64,000 bases of DNA from Thinopyrum elongatum (lineage: Eukaryota > Streptophyta > Magnoliopsida > Poales > Poaceae), in contig JAAAXO010000338.1 in NCBI GenBank assembly GCA_011799875.1, positions 821,937-885,936 of the forward strand. The letters run 5' to 3'. This document shows positions 43,897 to 56,597 of the stretch, piece after piece (positions within the stretch are counted from its first letter, which is position 1; each line of letters starts with the position of its first letter). Both the position numbers and the translations under genes were made by a program. The notes under the pieces were generated by a model. It ran no database searches. It saw only the letters and a list, made by a program, of their open reading frames with translations, and was not told where the DNA came from.

Positions 43897-46172
43897 CAAG
43901 GACTAAGGGATTCGCGTATATAACCTTTGTCGAGCAACTCCTGTACTTGACGCATAATCTCCTTCGTCTCCTCTGGATTGGTACGGTATGGCGCACGGTT
44001 TGGCAACGAAGCACCGGGAATTAAGTCAATCTGATGCTCAATCCCGCGAATAGGTGGTAATCCCGGTGGCACGTCTTGTGGAAAGACGTCAGCGAACTCC
44101 TGCAAAATGTTAGTGACCGCAGGAGGCAAAGAGGAAGGCACGTCCTCGAATGAAAATAACGCCTCTTTGCACACAAAAGCATAGCAAACAGAATTGCTGA
44201 AATCTATATCATCAATATCAGATTTGGTGGCAAGTAAGCATGCACTTTTCAATTTAATTTCAGAAGCAACACTAGATGGTTTATTATTAGGCTTCATTTG
44301 TTGCTCAAATTCTTTTGCCACAATCTGATTTTCACTCTTATTTTTCTCCTGTTTTGCTTTACTAGCTCTATTAATATCATCTTTCAAAATAGAATCAGGA
44401 GTCATAGGAAGCAAAGTAATATGTTTATCCTTATGAACAAGAGTATACTGATTGTTTCTACCATGGTGTACAGAATTTTTATCAAATTGCCATGGTCTAC
44501 CAAGTAATAATGAACATGCTTGCATGGGTACCACATCACAATCAACATAATCAGCATATGTAGAGATACTAAAATGCACACGAACAGTACGTGTTACCTT
44601 AACCTTGCCGCTGTTGTTGAATCATTGGATATAGTAAGGATGTGGATGTGGTCTTGTGGTGAGAGATAGCTTCTCCACCATCTCCATGCTAGCCAAGTTG
44701 TTGCAGCTCCCTCCATCTATGATGACGCGAACAGAACATTCCTTCACAACTCCCTTTGTATGGAACAAATTATGCCTCTGATTTTGCTCAGCTTGTGTGA
44801 CCTGCACACTCAAAACACGTTGAGCAACTAAACATTCATACCTGTCAGCGTCTTCAGGAGCCATGTATTGCGTCTCATGATCAGAATCATCTCCACCGTG
44901 TTCTTCACTTGTAATAAGAGCCAAAGTCTCCTCATCATAATCACTAGCGGACTCATACCCACCATCCTCAGTAGCAATCATAACACGCGGAGATTGGCAT
45001 TCTCTCGCATAATGACCTCTTCCCTTACAACGACGACAAATAATATCATGTGTGTGCCCTGTTGATGCCATAGATGAAGAAGAGCTCTGGGCAGGCCCAG
45101 AAGGTGTACGCTTGGCAGATGGTGGTGGTGGTGCCTGTTTTCTTGTATCTCGATTGGAATTGGCGGCTGAAGTCAGTGGTGCCGTAGTAGGACGTGTGGG
45201 AGTAGAGGAGGCACGCGGTGTCCATGATGAAGATCGACCTGCAGAAAAATTAGTTCGCGCCAATGCCTGTCGATCCTGCACTTCACGTTCAGCTTTACAA
45301 GCAAGATGGAATAAACGAGTGATATTATTATACTCCTTATACTCTAGAATGGTCTGAATCTCTCTATTTAATCCACCCATGAAACGTGCAAGCATAGCTT
45401 CATTCTCCTCAACAATACCACATCTAATCATGCCAGTTTGTAATTCCTGATAATATTCTTCTACAGAATTTTTTCCTTGTCTTAAGCGCTGCAATTTTTG
45501 AAGTAATTCACGTTGATAATATGGTGGAACCCAACGAGTACGCATAGCAGTCTTCAAAGCAGCCCACGTAGCTGGAATAGGATATAATCTACAATGTTCA
45601 GACCACCATACACATGCAAAACTAGTGAAAGCACAAACAGCAGCAGCAACACGTCGTTCCTCGGGATATTGTAAACATGTAAAACGTTGTTCAGTTTCTA
45701 ACTCCCAAGTAAGATATATATCAGGAACATATCTACCCTCGAATGGTGGAATATTCAATTTTAATTTAGGAAGATGGTCATGATCTCGTACCTGAAGTGG
45801 TGGTGCAGGCCTACCATTGCGATTATTTGTATGTGGACGACCTGGTGCTGGTGGTTGCACGTAGTTATGATTTTGATCAACCTCATCCTCATAATCGCCC
45901 GCGTAATCATCCTCCTCCTCGGCACCAGCAGCAGCAGGAGCAGGAGCCAAAGAAGCATCAACAGTAGGTACAGCAGCACCAGAAGTTTGGCCATCCTCAA
46001 GAGGAACACGCTTCGCTCGTCCGAACTGATTTGGAAGGGGGCGTTGTTGTTGTCGTTGCAGAGGTGCGACAGGTGCAGCCGGTGGTGGTTGGGGAAGACG
46101 CGTGAGCAATTCATTAAACTTGTTATCCAGCTTTGTCTCGAACGACTTCTCCATGCCATCTATCTTCTCCAT
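43897..46172 (-). pseudogene. gag: CRM gag-protease with a nonsense mutation
   Basis: Minus-strand order is coiled-coil start (MEKIDGMEK), Gag capsid (FACVWWSEHCRLYP), CCHC knuckle, protease VIIDGGSCNN, then IQ followed by TGA in place of the Trp codon seen in all other copies (~44622-44624). The frame reopens afterwards (43863-44579) up to the start of RT ([10 protein letters not shown]). The first ~50 Gag codons are removed by the LTR at 46173 and RT by the LTR at 43896. Confidence 0.9.
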
Positions 46173-47094
46173 TGATGAGGACATCAATACCATTGTTACA
46201 CCCACAACCCCTGCTTCTATACATACTGGACCAATTACTAGAGCTCGCGCACGCCAATTAAAATATCAAGTACTTTCGTTTCTTGGTAATGATTCTAAAG
46301 TTCATCAGAATATGATGCTGCCTAAATTGGATACATTTGTTTTGCTTACAAATGAAGGGCCTAGCTTGGACAAGAAAGAGGAACCTTGGAGCAAGTTCAA
46401 GCATGGAGATGATGGCATGCACAAGGGGAACAAGAACGGAGTTACAAGTGATGATTTCAGGACTTTGAAGCCACCATAATGAGTGCAGGAAGCCTTGGAC
46501 GAAATATACAAGATGTCACTTCATAAATTTCGTCCTGAGGCTATTATAGGTGCTGCGTCACCTTATTATTGGGCCAGGCCCATGTAATTTCAAAATACTT
46601 GAGTATAGGCTGTTTTTAGAGTCCGTATGTGTGGGGAAACAAGAGATAGGGTTGGTTTCGGACCCCTCCTTCAAGGGCCACGAAATCCCCTCCTCTTCCT
46701 CCATATATACAGCCCTTAGGGCACCGTTTAGACTTTGGGTTTTGTTTAGATTAAAAGTTCGCCATAGCTGCAACTTCGCGTACTTCGTTTGTGTTCAACG
46801 ACCAGACCAAGACGTCACAGAACCCCACCTTGATCAATAAAGCTTTCATCTTATATTCGCAATATCCAGATTGCAAATCTTAGTTTCTTGCTTGTTCTTC
46901 GTTTGCTTGCAGGAGATAGACCCTCGTGGTCAGGTTGATTGTGCTCCGGCGTGGTCAATAACCTCTCGGAGTTGGTTTAGCAATTGCTGAGGCGCGACGT
47001 CCTCGCACGTTCGTAGTCGGATCGTCAAAGTCTACTCCACCAAAAACGATAGCTATCATCTCATCGAAAGATCGGGACACCCTCGCCTCTATCA
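46173..47094 (+). repeat. CRM LTR, class A1 (922 bp)
   Basis: It has intact TGATGAGG...CTCTATCA. The left flank is gag (TCCAT). The right flank is a second LTR in the same orientation lacking its first few bases. Confidence 0.92.
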
Positions 47095-48003
47095 AGAGGA
47101 CATCAATACCATTGTTACACCCACAGCCCCTGCTTCTATACATACTGGACCAATTACTAGAGCTCGCGCACGCCAATTAAAATATCAGGTACTTTCGTTT
47201 CTTGGTAATGATTCTAAAGTTCATGAGAATATGATGCTGCCTAAATTGGATACATTTGTTTTGCTTACAAATGAAGGGCCTAGCTTGGACAAGAAAGAGG
47301 AACCTTGGAGCAAGTTCAAGCATGGAGATGATGGCATGCACAAGGGGAACAAGAACGGAGTTACAAGTGATGATTTCAGGACTTTGAAGCCACCATAAGG
47401 AGTGCAGGAAGCCTTGGACGAAATATACAAGATGCCACTTCATAAATTTCGTCCAGAGGCTATTATAGGTGTTGCGTCACCTTATTATTGGGCCAGGCCC
47501 ATGTAATTTCGAAATACTTGAGTATAGGCAGTTTTTAGAGTCCGTATGTGTGGGGAAACAAGAGATAGGGTTGGTTTCGGACCCCTCCTTCAAGGGCCAC
47601 GAAATCCCCTCCTCTTCCTCCATATATACAGCCCTTAGGGCACCATTTAGACTTTGGGATTTGTTTAGTTAAAAGTTAGCCATTGCAACTTCGTGTACTT
47701 CGTTTGTGTCCAACGACCAGACCAAGACCGCTTTCGGATCCCCACCATTATCAATACTTCATCTATATTCGCAATATTCAGATTGCATTATCATATTCTT
47801 GCTTGTTCTTCGATTGCGTGCAGGAATAGACCTTCGTGGTCAGGTTGATCGTGCTTCCAGCATCGTCAGTAACCTCAGGAGATTGGTTTAGCGATTGCTA
47901 AGGCGCAACGTCGTGCACGTTTGTAGTCGGATCGTCAAAGTCGGCTGCACCAAATCGATAGTTACCATCTCATCGAAAGATCGGGACACCCTCGCCTCTA
48001 TCA
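47095..48003 (+). repeat. CRM LTR, class A2, 5' LTR of noaC
   Basis: It begins AGAGGACATCAATACC, lacking the TGAT terminus. Type-2 R-U5 (CAGGAATAGACC) is directly followed by the PBS. Confidence 0.9.
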
Positions 48004-48688
48004 AGTGGTATCAGTTTTCAGGTTGCTCGGTGAGAATTTCCAGTTTTCCCTAGATTAGATTTATTTTCTTACGTATTGTCCAAAAAAAAAGCCACAAAAA
48101 AAAATTAGGGTTAGTTCATCATATCCGAACCAATCTGAGCCTTTGCATAATCTTTTTAGGGTTTTTGCTTTGTTGAATTTGCGGTTGCATCGTCGTGTCA
48201 AGTTGCTGGTCTTAGCGTCTAGTTCTTTAGAGTTTTGAGTTCTGTTCACAAGTTGTCACGCCGCCGCCGCACCATCATCATCGCCCCTACCATATACCAC
48301 CACAGCTTATCTGCTATTTCTCTGAGTCCATATACCACCACCGATCCGAGTCCATATACCACCACCAATCCGAGTCCACATATACTACCGTCATATACCA
48401 TCACCAGTCCGAGTTCCACCATATTCATCTCTGCCACCAGTCCTAGTCCGAGTCCAGTATTTATTCCTTTATTTTAGAGTTCCAGATCACGCGATACTGC
48501 GAGTCGTGAACAAGTCGGATTCCCCAATTTTCGTGCTACCCGTAGAAGAAAAATAGTTCCAGTTTCAAAAAAAATAAAACTAAGTCTGGAAAATTCTGGC
48601 TAGGCAGTTTTTAGACCATTTGTAGACTTTTTCGAAAAAAAATTGTTGCGGAGCAAAAAAAAAAGTGCAAAAAAAAAAGAAAAAAAGA

Positions 48689-49610
48689 TGATGAGGACAT
48701 CAATACCATTGTTACACCCACAGCCCCTGCTTCTATACATACTGGACCAATTACTAGAGCTCGCGCACGCCAATTAAAATATCAGGTACTTTCGTTTCTT
48801 GGTAATGATTCTAAAGTTCATGAGAATATGATGCTGCCTAAATTGGATACATTTGTTTTGCTTACAAATGAAGGGCCTAGCTTGGACAAGAAAGAGGAAC
48901 CTTGGAGCAAGTTCAAGCATGGAGATGATGGCATGCACGAGGGGAACAAGAACGGAGTTACAAGTGATGATTTCAGGACTTTGAAGCCACCATAATGAGT
49001 GCAGGAAGCCTTGGACGAAATATACAAGATGTCACTTCATAAATTTCGTCCAGAGGCTATTATAGGTGCTGCGTCACCTTATTATTGGGCCAGGCCCATG
49101 TAATTTCGAAATACTTGAGTATAGGCTGTTTTTAGAGTCCGTATGTGTGGGGAAACAAGAGATAGGGTTGGTTTCGGACCCCTCCTTCAAGGGCCACGAA
49201 ATCCCCTCCTCTTCCTCCATATATACAGCCCTTAGGGCACCGTTTAGACTTTGGGTTTTGTTTAGATTAAAAGTTCGCCATAGCTGCAACTTCGCGTACT
49301 TCGTTTGTGTTCAACGACCAGACCAAGACGTCACAGAACCCCACCTTGATCAATAAAGCCTTCATCTTATATTCGCAATATCCAGATTGCAAATCTTAGT
49401 TTCTTGCTTGTTCTTCGTTTGCTTGCAGGAGATAGACCCTCGTGGTCAGGTTGATTGTGCTCCGGCGTGGTCAATAACCTCTCGGAGTTGGTTTAGCGAT
49501 TGCTAAGGCGCGACGTCCTCGCACGTTCGTAGTCGGATCGTCAAAGTCTACTCCACCAAAAACGATAGCTATCATCTCATCGAAAGATCGGGACACCCTC
49601 GCCTCTATCA
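48689..49610 (+). repeat. CRM LTR, class A1, 3' LTR of noaC
   Basis: It follows the A/G run AAAAAAGA. Termini are intact and it is 922 bp. The right flank TGAAATCTC (minus pol) is the same junction as at 531/532. Confidence 0.93.
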
Positions 49611-51048
49611 TGAAATCTCTCACAAAACGCCTATAGAAACCAGCGAGTCCAAGAAAACTCCTCACTTGAGTGACCGTTTTGGGCTGTGGCCAACTCTCAA
49701 TAGCTTCAATCTTGGCTTTATCAACTTCAATTCCCTGTGGAGTAACAACATAGCCAAGAAAAGATACTCGGTCGGTGCAAAAGGTGCACTTCCCAAGGTT
49801 ACCAAACAAACGTGCATCACGTAAAGCAATAAAAACAGCACGTAAATGTTCCAAATGTTCCTCCAAAGATCTGCTATAAATCAGTATATCATCAAAATAG
49901 ACTACCACAAATCGTCCAATGAAAGCACGTAAAACTTCATTCATTAATCTCATGAAAGTACTAGGTGCATTAGTTAACCCAAAAGGCATGACTAACCACT
50001 CATATAAACCGAACTTAGTTTTAAATGCTGTTTTCCATTCATCTCCCAATTTCATACGAATTTGATGGTATCCACTACGCAAATCAACTTTGGAGAATAT
50101 TGTAGAGCCACTCAATTCATCAAGCATATCATCTAGCCTAGGAATAGGATGACGATAACGAATAGTAATATTATTAATGCCTCTACAATCAACACACATA
50201 CGCGACGTACCATCCTTTTTTGGCACTAGTATAATAGGAACAGCACAAGGACTAAGAGATTCGCGTATATAACCTTTGTCGAGCAGCTCCTGTACTTGAC
50301 GCATAATCTCCTTCATCTCCTCTGGATTGGTACGGTATGGCGCACGGTTTGGCAACGAAGCACCGCGAATTAAGTCAATCTGATGCTCAATCCCGCGAAT
50401 AGGTGGTAATCCCGGTGGCACGTCTTGTGGAAAGACGTCAGCGAACTCCTGCAAAATGTTAGTGACCGCAGGAGGCAAAGAGGAAGGCACGTCCTCGAAT
50501 GAAAATAACGCCTCTTTGCACACAAAAGCATAGCAAACAGAATTGCTGAAATCTAGATCATCAATATCAGATTTGGTGGCAAGTAAGCATGCACTTTTCA
50601 ATTTAATTTCAGAAGCAACACTAGATGGTTTATTATTAGGCTTCATTTGTTGCTCAAATTCTTTTGCCACAATCTGATTTTCACTCTTATTTTTCTCCTG
50701 TTTTGCTTTACTAGCTCTATTAATATCATCTTTCAAAATAGAATCAGGAGTCATAGGAAGCAAAGTAATATGTTTATCCTTATGAACAAGAGTATACTGA
50801 TTGTTTCTATCATGGTGTACAGAATTTTTATCAAATTGCCATGGTCTACCAAGTAATAATGAACATGCTTGCATGGGTACCACATCACAATCAACATAAT
50901 CAGCATATGTAGAGATACTAAAATGCACACGAACAGTACGTGTTACCTTAACCTTGCCGCTGTTGTTGAACCATTGGATATAGTAAGGATGTGGATGTGG
51001 TCTTGTGGTGAGAGATAGCTTCTCCACCATCTCCATGCTAGCCAAGTT
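49611..51048 (-). pseudogene. pol: CRM pol fragment (protease end to RT)
   Basis: The frame opens at [12 protein letters not shown] just after the protease DGGS site. It continues through [40 protein letters not shown] and YFDD to FYRRFVRDF, where the LTR at 49610 cuts it. RNase H and integrase are absent. The right end is cut by the LTR at 51049. Confidence 0.9.
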
Positions 51049-51926
51049 TGATAGAGGCGAGGGTGTCCCGATCTTTCGATGAGATGATATCTATCGTTTT
51101 TGGTGGAGTAGACTTTGACGATCCGACTACGAACGTGCGAGGACGTCGCGCCTTAGCAATCGCTAAACCAACTCCGAGAGGTTATTGACCACGCCGGAGC
51201 ACAATCAACCTGACCCCGAGGGTCTATCTCCTGCAAGCAAACGAAGAACAAGCAAGAAACTAAGATTTGCAATCTGGATATTGCGAATATAAGATGAAAG
51301 CTTTATTGATCGAAGTGGGGTTCTGTGACGTCTTGGTCTGGTCGTTGAACACAAACGAAGTACGCGAAGTTGCAGCTATGGCGAACTTTTAATCTAAACA
51401 AAACCCAAAGTCTAAACGGTGCCCTAAGGGCTGTATATATGGAGGAAGAGGAGGGGATTTCGTGGCCCTTGAAGGAGGGGTCCGAAACCAACCCTATCTC
51501 TTGTTTCCCCACACATACGGACTCTAAAAACAGCCTATACTCAAGTATTTCGAAATTACATGGGCCTGGCCCAATAATAAGGTGACGCAGCACCTATAAT
51601 AGCCTCTGGACGAAATTTATGAAGTGACATCTTGTATATTTCGTCCAAGGCTTCCTGCACTCATTATGGTGGCTCCAAAGTCCTGAAATCATCACTTGTA
51701 ACTCCGTTCTTGTTCCCCTTGTGCATGCCATCATCTCCATGCTTGAACTTGCTCCAAGGTTCCTCTTTCTTGTCCAAGCTAGGCCCTTCATTTGTAAGCA
51801 AAACAAATGTATCCAATTTAGGCAGCATCATATTCTCATGAACTTTAGAATCATTACCAAGAAACGAAAGTACCTGATATTTTAATTGGCGTGCGCGAGC
51901 TCTAGTAATTGGTCCAGTATGTATAG
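51049..51926 (-). repeat. CRM LTR, class A1, truncated (878 bp)
   Basis: Its length and break (after GTATGTATAG) are identical to those of 34823-35700, which indicates a shared ancestral junction. Confidence 0.92.
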
Positions 51927-52716
51927 TAATAGAGGCGAGGGTGTCCCGATCTTTCGATGAGATGATAGCTATCGTTTTTGGTGGAGTAGACTTTGACGAT
52001 CCGACTACGAACGTGCGAGGACGTCGCGCCTTAGCAATCGCTAAACCAACTCCGAGAGGTTATTGACCACGCCGGAGCACAATCAACCTGACCACGAGGG
52101 TCTATCTCCTGCAAGCAAACGAAGAACAAGCAAGAAACTAAGATTTGCAATCTGGATATTGCGAATATAAGATGAAAGCTTTATTGATCAAGGTGGGATA
52201 CTGTGACGTCTTGGTCTGGTCGTTGAACACAAACGAAGTACGCGAAGTTGCAGCTATGGCGAACTTTTAATCTAAACAAAACCCAAAGTCTAAACGGTGC
52301 CCTAAGGGCTGTATATATGGAGGAAGAGGAGGGGATTTCGTGGCCCTTGAAGGAGGGGTCCGAAACCAACCCTATCTCTTGTTTCCCCACACATACGGAC
52401 TCTAAAAACAGCCTATACTCAAGTATTTCGAAATTACATGGGCCTGGCCCAATAATAAGGTGACGCAGCACCTATAATAGCCTCTGGACGAAATTTATGA
52501 AGTGACATCTTGTATATTTCGTCCAAGGCTTCCTGCACTCATTATGGTGGCTTCAAAGTCCTGAAATCATCACTTGTAACTCCGTTCTTGTTCCCCTTGT
52601 GCATGCCATCATCTCCATGCTTGAACTTGCTCCAAGGTTCCTCTTTCTTGTCCAAGCTAGGCCCTTCATTTGTAAGCAAAACAAATGTATCCAATTTAGG
52701 CAGCATCATATTCTCA
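51927..52716 (-). repeat. CRM LTR, class A1, U3 start deleted (790 bp)
   Basis: It starts TAATAGAGG and carries GGGATACTGTGACG, the private variant shared with 35701-36622. It is cut after ATTCTCA and joined to gag-pol in a shared GAAC, removing ~132 bp and the polypurine tract. Confidence 0.92.
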
Positions 52717-55124
52717 GGAACAGCACAAGGACTAAGGGATTCGCGTATATAACCTTTGTCGAGCAACTCCTGTACTTGACGCATAATCTCCTTCGTCTCC
52801 TCTGGATTGGTACGGTATGGCGCACGGTTTGGCAACGAAGCACCGGGAATTAAGTCAATCTGATGCTCAATCCCGCGAATAGGTTGTAATCCCGGTGGCA
52901 CGTCTTGTGGAAAGACGTCAGCGAACTCCTGCAAAATGTTAGTGACCGCAGGAGGCAAAGAGGAAGGCACGTCCTCGAATGAAAATAACGCCTCTTTGCA
53001 CACAAAAGCATAGCAAACAGAATTGCTGAAATCTAGATCATCAATATCAGATTTGGTGGCAAGTAAGCATGCACTTTTCAATTTAATTTCAGAAGCAACA
53101 CTAGATGGTTTATTATTAGGCTTCATTTGTTGCTCCAATTCTTTTGCCACAATCTGATTTTCACTCTTATTTTTCTCCTGTTTTGCTTTACTAGCTCTAT
53201 TAATATCATCTTTCAAAATAGAATCAGGAGTCATAGGAAGCAAAGTAATATGTTTATCCTTATGAACAAGAGTATACTGATTGTTTCTACCATGGTGTAC
53301 AGAATTTTTATCAAATTGCCATGGTCTACCAAGTAATAATGAACATGCTTGCATGGGTACCACATCACAATCAACATAATCAGCATATGTAGAGATACTA
53401 AAATGCACACGAACAGTACGTGTTACCTTAACCTTGCCGCTGTTGTTGAACCATTGGATATAGTAAGGATGTGGATGTGGTCTTGTGGTGAGAGATAGCT
53501 TCTCCACCATCTCCATGCTAGCCAAGTTGTTGCAGCTCCCTCCATCTATGATGACGAGAACAGAACGTTCCTTCACAACTCCCTTTGTATGGAACAAATT
53601 ATGCCTCTGATTTTGCTCAGCTTGTGTGACCTGCACACTCAAAACACGTTGAGCAACTAAACATTCATACCTGTCAGCGTCTTCAGGAGCCATGTATTGC
53701 GTCTCATGATCAGAATCATCTCCACCGTGTTCTTCACTTGTAATAAGAGCCAAAGTCTCCTCATCATAGTCACTAGCGGACTCATACCCACCATCCTCAG
53801 TAGCAATCATAACACGCGGAGATTGGCATTCTCTCGCATAATGACCTCTTCCCTTACAACGACGACAAATAATATCATGTGTGTGCCCTGTTGATGCCAT
53901 AGATGAAGAAGAGCTCTGGGCAGGCCCAGAAGGTGTACTCTTGGCAGATGGTGGTGGTGGTGCCTGTTTTCTTGTATCTCGGTTGGAATTGGCGGCTGAA
54001 GTCAGTGGTGCCGCAGTAGGACGTGTGGGAGTAGAGGAGGCACGCGGTGTCCATGATGAAGATCGACCTGCAGAAAAATTAGTTCGCGCCAATGCCTGTC
54101 CATCCTGCACTTCACGTTCAGCTTTACAAGCAAGATGGAATAAACGAGTGATATTATTATACTCCTTATACTCTAGAATGGTCTGAATCTCTCTATTTAA
54201 TCCACCCATGAAACGTGCAAGCATAGCTTCATTCTCCTCAACAATACCACATCTAATCATGCCAGTTTGTAATTCCTGATAATATTCTTCTACAGAATTT
54301 TTTCCTTGTCTTAAGCGCTGCAATTTTTGAAGTAATTCACGTTGATAATATGGTGAAACCCAACGAGTACGCATAGCAGTTTTCAAAGCAGCCCACGTAG
54401 CTGGAATAGGATATAATCTACAATGTTCAGACCACCATACACATGCAAAACTAGTGAAAGCACAAACAGCAGCAGCAACACGTCGTTCCTCGGGATATTG
54501 TAAACATGTAAAACGTTGTTCAGTTTCTAACTCCCAAGTAAGATATATATCAGGAACATATCTACCCTCGAATGGTGGAATATTCAATTTTAATTTAGGA
54601 AGATGGTCATGATCTCGTACCTGAAGTGGTGGTGCAGACCTACCATTGCGATTATTTGCATGTGGACGGCCTGGTGCTGGTGGTTGCACGTAGTTATGAT
54701 TTTGATCAACCTCATCCTCATAATCGCCCGCGTAATCATCCTCCTCCTCGGCACCAGCAGCAGCAGGAGCAGGAGCCAAAGAAGCATCAACAGTAGGTAC
54801 AGCAGCACCAGAAGTTTGGCCATCCTCAAGAGGAACACGCTTCGCTCGTCCGAACTGATTTGGAAGGGGGCGTTGTTGTTGTCGTTGCAGAGGTGTGACA
54901 GGTGCAGCAGGTGGTGGTTGGGGAAGACGCGTGAGCAATTCATTAAACTTGTTATCCAGCTTTGTCTCGAACGACTTCTCCATGCCATCTATCTTCTCCA
55001 TGGCCTCTTCAAATCTGTTTAGCACATCTCCCACCTGGCCACTCATCATTTGCTGAAATTTATCATGCAACTCCTTGTTCGTCATGTTCTCCCAGTCAAT
55101 CTCATCGGCTTGTGATCCTGCCAT
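52542..55124 (-). CDS. gag: CRM gag-protease ORF fused in frame to LTR-encoded tail
   Basis: The 860-residue open frame starts at 55124 (MAGSQADEIDWEN). It has coiled coil, Gag capsid (FACVWWSEHCRLYP), CCHC knuckle, protease motif VIIDGGSCNN and the linker up to RT motif 1 ([13 protein letters not shown]). It is then fused directly to [14 protein letters not shown], the LTR-encoded end, and stops at 52542. All of RT, RNase H and integrase, and the GPITRARAR motif, are deleted without breaking the frame. Whether it is expressed is unknown; the upstream leader runs into the gap. Confidence 0.85.
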   Translation of the reverse strand: MAGSQADEIDWENMTNKELHDKFQQMMSGQVGDVLNRFEEAMEKIDGMEKSFETKLDNKFNELLTRLPQPPPAAPVTPLQRQQQRPLPNQFGRAKRVPLEDGQTSGAAVPTVDASLAPAPAAAGAEEEDDYAGDYEDEVDQNHNYVQPPAPGRPHANNRNGRSAPPLQVRDHDHLPKLKLNIPPFEGRYVPDIYLTWELETEQRFTCLQYPEERRVAAAVCAFTSFACVWWSEHCRLYPIPATWAALKTAMRTRWVSPYYQRELLQKLQRLRQGKNSVEEYYQELQTGMIRCGIVEENEAMLARFMGGLNREIQTILEYKEYNNITRLFHLACKAEREVQDGQALARTNFSAGRSSSWTPRASSTPTRPTAAPLTSAANSNRDTRKQAPPPPSAKSTPSGPAQSSSSSMASTGHTHDIICRRCKGRGHYARECQSPRVMIATEDGGYESASDYDEETLALITSEEHGGDDSDHETQYMAPEDADRYECLVAQRVLSVQVTQAEQNQRHNLFHTKGVVKERSVLVIIDGGSCNNLASMEMVEKLSLTTRPHPHPYYIQWFNNSGKVKVTRTVRVHFSISTYADYVDCDVVPMQACSLLLGRPWQFDKNSVHHGRNNQYTLVHKDKHITLLPMTPDSILKDDINRASKAKQEKNKSENQIVAKELEQQMKPNNKPSSVASEIKLKSACLLATKSDIDDLDFSNSVCYAFVCKEALFSFEDVPSSLPPAVTNILQEFADVFPQDVPPGLQPIRGIEHQIDLIPGASLPNRAPYRTNPEETKEIMRQVQELLDKGYIRESLSPCAVPENMMLPKLDTFVLLTNEGPSLDKKEEPWSKFKHGDDGMHKGNKNGVTSDDFRTLKPP

Positions 55125-55597
55125 GGTTAGCAGCAATAGAAACACACAAGAATATGATCCTACAGACTACTAGAAAGTGGTGGTGGTGTCACAAATCCGT
55201 CAAGCAAATCTCAAATTCTTACCAGTTCTTACCCAGCAGCAGGTGGTGATCGGCAACCTTTGTAGTCAAAACTCTCAGAGCTTGGACAGAGCGATTGCCA
55301 GGTGGTGTCAAACGCACGATGTAGATGTATGTGGAGCTGGGAAGGCTTATGATATGGTAGCAAAAAGGGTCAGCAATAATCAATTCAGAGATGCAATGTT
55401 GAATAGACTCTCAACGACGGTACTGTGCTGGTCCTAGGCTAGACCGTGCTAGAGACGCGAGCCTAGAACACTAACAAAAATCATGGCGCTGCACGTAAAC
55501 AAGGGAGGAGCACACTCTGAATTTTTTTCTTTTTTTTTTTGCACTTTTTTTTCCTCTTTTTTTTTTTGCTCCGCAACAATTTTTTTTCGAAAAAGTC
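55125..55597 (-). other. Autonomous CRM 5' leader (partial, runs into gap)
   Basis: It is the same as 57959-58430 apart from a few differences. It ends in T-rich runs and CTCCGCAACAATTTTTTTTCG, the sequence found at the polypurine end of noaC. The PBS and LTR of this copy would lie in the gap. Confidence 0.85.
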
Positions 55598-56597
55598 NNN
55601 NNNNNNNNNNNNNNNNNNNNNNNNNNNNNNNNNNNNNNNNNNNNNNNNNNNNNNNNNNNNNNNNNNNNNNNNNNNNNNNNNNNNNNNNNNNNNNNNNNNN
55701 NNNNNNNNNNNNNNNNNNNNNNNNNNNNNNNNNNNNNNNNNNNNNNNNNNNNNNNNNNNNNNNNNNNNNNNNNNNNNNNNNNNNNNNNNNNNNNNNNNNN
55801 NNNNNNNNNNNNNNNNNNNNNNNNNNNNNNNNNNNNNNNNNNNNNNNNNNNNNNNNNNNNNNNNNNNNNNNNNNNNNNNNNNNNNNNNNNNNNNNNNNNN
55901 NNNNNNNNNNNNNNNNNNNNNNNNNNNNNNNNNNNNNNNNNNNNNNNNNNNNNNNNNNNNNNNNNNNNNNNNNNNNNNNNNNNNNNNNNNNNNNNNNNNN
56001 NNNNNNNNNNNNNNNNNNNNNNNNNNNNNNNNNNNNNNNNNNNNNNNNNNNNNNNNNNNNNNNNNNNNNNNNNNNNNNNNNNNNNNNNNNNNNNNNNNNN
56101 NNNNNNNNNNNNNNNNNNNNNNNNNNNNNNNNNNNNNNNNNNNNNNNNNNNNNNNNNNNNNNNNNNNNNNNNNNNNNNNNNNNNNNNNNNNNNNNNNNNN
56201 NNNNNNNNNNNNNNNNNNNNNNNNNNNNNNNNNNNNNNNNNNNNNNNNNNNNNNNNNNNNNNNNNNNNNNNNNNNNNNNNNNNNNNNNNNNNNNNNNNNN
56301 NNNNNNNNNNNNNNNNNNNNNNNNNNNNNNNNNNNNNNNNNNNNNNNNNNNNNNNNNNNNNNNNNNNNNNNNNNNNNNNNNNNNNNNNNNNNNNNNNNNN
56401 NNNNNNNNNNNNNNNNNNNNNNNNNNNNNNNNNNNNNNNNNNNNNNNNNNNNNNNNNNNNNNNNNNNNNNNNNNNNNNNNNNNNNNNNNNNNNNNNNNNN
56501 NNNNNNNNNNNNNNNNNNNNNNNNNNNNNNNNNNNNNNNNNNNNNNNNNNNNNNNNNNNNNNNNNNNNNNNNNNNNNNNNNNNNNNNNNNNNNNNNN
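55598..56597. other. Assembly gap (1000 N)
   Basis: There are exactly 1000 Ns, so the length is probably a placeholder. Homopolymer T runs just left of it may have stopped assembly. Translations spanning it are meaningless. Confidence 0.99.

Larger units (their letters stand above)
47095..49610 (+). mobile_element. noaC: leader-only non-autonomous CRM, plus strand (2516 bp)
   Basis: The 5' LTR 47095-48003 is class A2 and lacks its first ~4 bases. The PBS is AGTGGTATCAG (48004-48014), the interior is 48004-48688, and an A-rich surrogate polypurine tract lies at ~48660-48688. The 3' LTR 48689-49610 is class A1. Two LTR classes in one element mean that it was reassembled by recombination after insertion or by template switching. 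Confidence 0.87.
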
